Source: Ignavibacteriales bacterium UBA6490
GTDB lineage: Bacteria > Bacteroidota > Ignavibacteria > Ignavibacteriales > Ignavibacteriaceae
Assembly: GCA_002435365.1 (NCBI GenBank)
Contig: DJMM01000054.1
Location: forward strand, 2,776 to 10,908
Direction: 5' to 3'
DNA length: 8,133 bases
In this document: one piece after another, positions 6,116 to 8,133 of the stretch
Position numbering within the stretch: the first letter of the stretch is position 1
Layout of the letters: each line of letters starts with the position of its first letter
Made by a program: the position numbers and the translations under genes
The notes under the pieces: generated by a model
Database searches by the model: none
What the model was told of the DNA's origin: nothing
What the model saw: only the letters and a program-made list of their open reading frames with translations

Positions 6116-6412
6116 ATGACCTTTGTATATGATATGTATGATAAGCTTGTCTTCATAGTGCAGAATAATAAATTCATAAATAAAAATAATGAAGTTCTTG
6201 CTGAACTTAAAGACAATTCCATCACAGACAGGTTAGACAGACCTCTTGGTGCCATATCCGAAGACTACATTGTTGATAATAACGGAAACAAGCTGGTTTA
6301 TATTTTCTTTGACACCGCCTATACAAAAGGCAAGGAGCTCTGTAAAATTGTCGGCGGTAAAAAGGAAGAACAGGCACTGGGCGCTGCCGGGTATTATTAT
6401 TTTGCCAATTAA
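6116..6412 (+). CDS. Unrecognised small protein, first of a tandem paralogous pair
   Basis: I do not recognise this 98-residue protein. It has no signal peptide and no clear membrane helix, so it is probably cytoplasmic. It aligns without gaps over its full length with the next gene product, with 45 of 97 positions identical by my count. Shared points are NNxVLA (24-29), KDN (32-34), DxNG (54-57), GxELC (72-76) with the lone cysteine C76, and ALGAAG (87-92). Residues 16-64 look like three copies of a unit of about 16 residues (starting near 16, 32 and 48), each with an Ile, an Asp/Asn turn and a hydrophobic pair, suggesting stacked beta hairpins. AGGA at 6103-6106 lies 9 bases before the ATG. 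The gene is divergent from the MGMT-like gene and 26 bp before its paralogue, and is likely cotranscribed with it. Confidence 0.82.
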   Translation: MTFVYDMYDKLVFIVQNNKFINKNNEVLAELKDNSITDRLDRPLGAISEDYIVDNNGNKLVYIFFDTAYTKGKELCKIVGGKKEEQALGAAGYYYFAN

Positions 6413-6438
6413 TCTGCTTTAAGAACCAGGAGTTTTGA

Positions 6439-6732
6439 ATGACAAGAGTTTTTAATTTAAATAATCAACTGATCTTTATTACACGCGATAATTCCCTGAT
6501 CGATGCTAATAACAAAGTGCTGGCAAGAATTAAAGATAATGAAATTGTGGCCGAGGATGATAAACTTCTTGCTGTATATAAGGAGCATCAGATTAACGAT
6601 CCGAACGGCGATCCGTTGTTGTGGATTTTCACCGACAAGGCATATTTCAGAGGCAGAGAACTTTGCACCCTTGAAGGCGGAGATCTGAAAGAGAGAGCCT
6701 TAGGCGCTGCAGGATTTTTGTTTTTTGCCTGA
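6439..6732 (+). CDS. Unrecognised small protein, second of a tandem paralogous pair
   Basis: This 97-residue protein is a paralogue of the preceding gene product, collinear with it and about 46% identical with no gaps. The shared C-terminal block runs from AY (68-69) through GRELC (72-76) to ALGAAG (87-92) and ends in FFA. The three units of about 16 residues are again visible from residue 16, with turns at DANN, AEDD and DPNG. A strong AGGAG at 6428-6432, 6 bases before the ATG, sets the start and is better than that of the first copy. Conservation of both frames and of the spacing argues that both are real, selected genes, while the level of divergence says the duplication is old. No function can be assigned. 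The gene faces the Big_5 gene, with 61 bp between the two stop codons. Confidence 0.82.
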   Translation: MTRVFNLNNQLIFITRDNSLIDANNKVLARIKDNEIVAEDDKLLAVYKEHQINDPNGDPLLWIFTDKAYFRGRELCTLEGGDLKERALGAAGFLFFA

Positions 6733-6742
6733 TATTAAGGAC

Positions 6743-6798
6743 AATAGCTAAGCTTAATTCTGTAGTCAGAAGAAATTCTGTTCAGCCTGACGGCTATT
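6743..6798. terminator. Inverted repeats between convergent genes, possible weak bidirectional terminator
   Basis: The short gap between two convergent genes holds an outer pair AATAGC (6743-6748) / GCTATT (6793-6798) and an inner hairpin CAGAA-GAAA-TTCTG (6767-6780) with a GNRA-type loop. A further small stem AGCC-TGAC-GGCT (6784-6795) is followed by ATTTT on the plus strand. AATTCTGT also occurs twice (6756 and 6774). The position is right for termination, but none of the stems is strong. Confidence 0.3.
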
Positions 6799-8133
6799 TT
6801 CCGGAATTAAACTTTATATCGGTAATTGCCCATCGCGGACGAAGATTAAGGGAATCCGGATAATATGAAAATTCTTCCGATAATTTAAAGGGGAAATAGC
6901 TTCCGCCTGAATAATTCCCGGAACTGTCTTTGTCATAAAAAGTCCATAACCTGTATGTACCAGGTTCGACTCTTTCAAATGAAAATTTATTTGCTGCAAT
7001 TTTCTGGGAGTAAGTGATTTTCTTCCCGTCCACCCCCTGCAGAAGCAGAACCGGGTTTTTTAAGAATTCGATGTTCTCAACGGTTCCGGCAGCTCCGGTG
7101 AAATCCAGACCGCTGATAGTCTTAAACCTGTACTGGAAAATGGTGTCCTTATTATTTTCGGCGGCATCGTAAATCCCTGACAAATCAAATGATATTATAT
7201 AATCTTTGGATGGTTCAAGTTTCTGTGTTGGAATAATCTCAAAGTTAGCATCATCAAGGAATGTCAGCCTGAAGTTTACCCTATTTCCCAGGGTATCGGA
7301 AAATTCAGTGTACTGCTTAACCACTGCAGAATCAATCCCGTCATTGAATGAGAAACTGAATAATTGGTTCTGAAAATCTGAGTTCTGCATTCCAGAAACA
7401 GGATTCATCCTGGTAATAGCAGGATAAATAGTATCCCCTCTCAGAGAAACAGTTACACTGTTCTGTTCCGAAAAATATGTGTTCCCTGATCTGTCTTTAA
7501 TAGAATCTGCAAAGAGGTAAACAAGACTCCCTTCCTTAAAATCATTCTGCAATGCCAGCACTATCTCAGTGGGTTTGCTGAAATTCCGGTATGCATAAAG
7601 CGGATTTACTTCCATGTTATCAGTAGAATCATAAAGATGAAAATTCCGTGCTGTCACAGAAGATTGATCAAGTTCTTCGCTGAAGGTAAGGAGAAGGTGG
7701 TATTTATCGGTCATAACGGAAGTTAAAATTCTTGGTGCCGCTGTATCGATCCTGCTTATAAAAAAATCAAGTCCTGCGTACAATGTATCTGTTTCAGTTA
7801 ATACAACCTCCCCGAACGGAACGCCTATTGCATCCTGTTCCGGCTGAAAAAGCAGGTCCCTGAATTCATCCTGAACAGCATAAATTCTGTAAGTGCCGGC
7901 AGCAAGTCCGGGAATTTTATAGCTCCCGTCAATTCCGGATTGGGAAATGTAATCCGGTTTACTTGTGGAAGGATTAAGTGTGTCCTGTGCATTAAGATAT
8001 GCAAATAAAAAAACACCCTGGGGCTTTTCAGAAAATATCTTACCGCTGATTACCCTCCTGTCAAGCTTGTCTCCGGTCGAAAAGGTAAAGCTGAAAGCCT
8101 GGCTCATTTTATTGCCATTGTTAAAATCGGCGA
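6794..8133 (-). CDS. Big_5 (SbsA Ig-like) surface protein, C-terminal part, truncated by the window edge
   Basis: The last 445 residues of a larger protein are present. The frame stays open through the right edge, so the Met at 8107 is internal, not the start. The visible part begins at the end of one Ig-like domain (FNNGNK, then FSTGD), the usual close of an SbsA/Big_5 domain. It continues with a carboxypeptidase-regulatory-like beta sandwich containing GLAAGTYRIYAVQDE. Two further Ig-like domains begin near DTAAPRIL and DTIYPAI, the second ending in FKTISG. The C-terminus carries another regulatory-like segment with EPGTYRLWTFYDKDSSG. I know this architecture from Bacteroidota cell-surface or outer-membrane lipoproteins of unknown function; the expected lipoprotein signal would lie upstream. 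No catalytic motif is visible. The gene converges on the small paralogous pair. Ligand and role are unknown. Confidence 0.8.
   Translation of the reverse strand, partial: ADFNNGNKMSQAFSFTFSTGDKLDRRVISGKIFSEKPQGVFLFAYLNAQDTLNPSTSKPDYISQSGIDGSYKIPGLAAGTYRIYAVQDEFRDLLFQPEQDAIGVPFGEVVLTETDTLYAGLDFFISRIDTAAPRILTSVMTDKYHLLLTFSEELDQSSVTARNFHLYDSTDNMEVNPLYAYRNFSKPTEIVLALQNDFKEGSLVYLFADSIKDRSGNTYFSEQNSVTVSLRGDTIYPAITRMNPVSGMQNSDFQNQLFSFSFNDGIDSAVVKQYTEFSDTLGNRVNFRLTFLDDANFEIIPTQKLEPSKDYIISFDLSGIYDAAENNKDTIFQYRFKTISGLDFTGAAGTVENIEFLKNPVLLLQGVDGKKITYSQKIAANKFSFERVEPGTYRLWTFYDKDSSGNYSGGSYFPFKLSEEFSYYPDSLNLRPRWAITDIKFNSGK

Noticed and set aside
1..8133. CRISPR arrays, insertion-sequence transposases, integrases, riboswitches or rRNA
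   Set aside because: No regularly spaced repeats, transposase or integrase motifs, or conserved RNA cores were seen anywhere in the window.

Overview
The window looks like an AT-rich bacterial chromosome from the Bacteroidota/Chlorobiota (FCB) group, most likely an Ignavibacteria-type lineage. This rests on remembered family resemblance, not a database search. The supporting signs are A-rich leaders with weak Shine-Dalgarno sites, candidate TAnnTTTG-type -7 boxes, a multi-domain SbsA-Ig (Big_5) surface protein of the Bacteroidota kind, a short single-domain MGMT-like protein, and a PspC/LiaF-like pair.

Layout. (1) 1-222, minus: the N-terminus of an amidohydrolase that runs off the left edge. 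(2) 223-682: 460 bases without a credible gene. It holds a candidate promoter for the amidohydrolase, the 3' half of a tRNA-Arg (380-415) followed at once by a strong terminator (421-450), and a small hairpin (633-652). A tRNA that starts exactly at the anticodon loop is the usual scar of an integrated element, so the DNA left of about 380, including the amidohydrolase, may be the distal end of a genomic island. (3) 683-4115, minus: nadE (glutamine-dependent NAD+ synthetase) followed 16 bp later by a full-length three-domain DsbD, probably one transcription unit. (4) 4116-4296: divergent intergenic region with a perfect 8-bp inverted repeat and promoter-like boxes. (5) 4297-5675, plus: a PspC-domain protein and a LiaF-like membrane protein with a repetitive beta domain, 14 bp apart, which looks like an envelope-stress module. 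(6) 5664-6005, minus: an MGMT-like protein that overlaps the LiaF-like gene tail to tail by 12 bp. (7) 6116-6732, plus: two tandem paralogous proteins of 98 and 97 residues that I do not recognise. (8) 6794-8133, minus: the C-terminal 445 residues of a Big_5-type surface protein that runs off the right edge.

How the parts relate. DsbD would move reducing power from the cytoplasm to the periplasm. PspC and the LiaF-like protein would sense or buffer stress in the membrane, and the Big_5 protein would sit on the cell surface, so envelope upkeep is a loose common theme. NadE supplies NAD. No complete new defence, CRISPR or biosynthetic system is visible. The least explained items are the tRNA-half junction and the pair of orphan repeat proteins.
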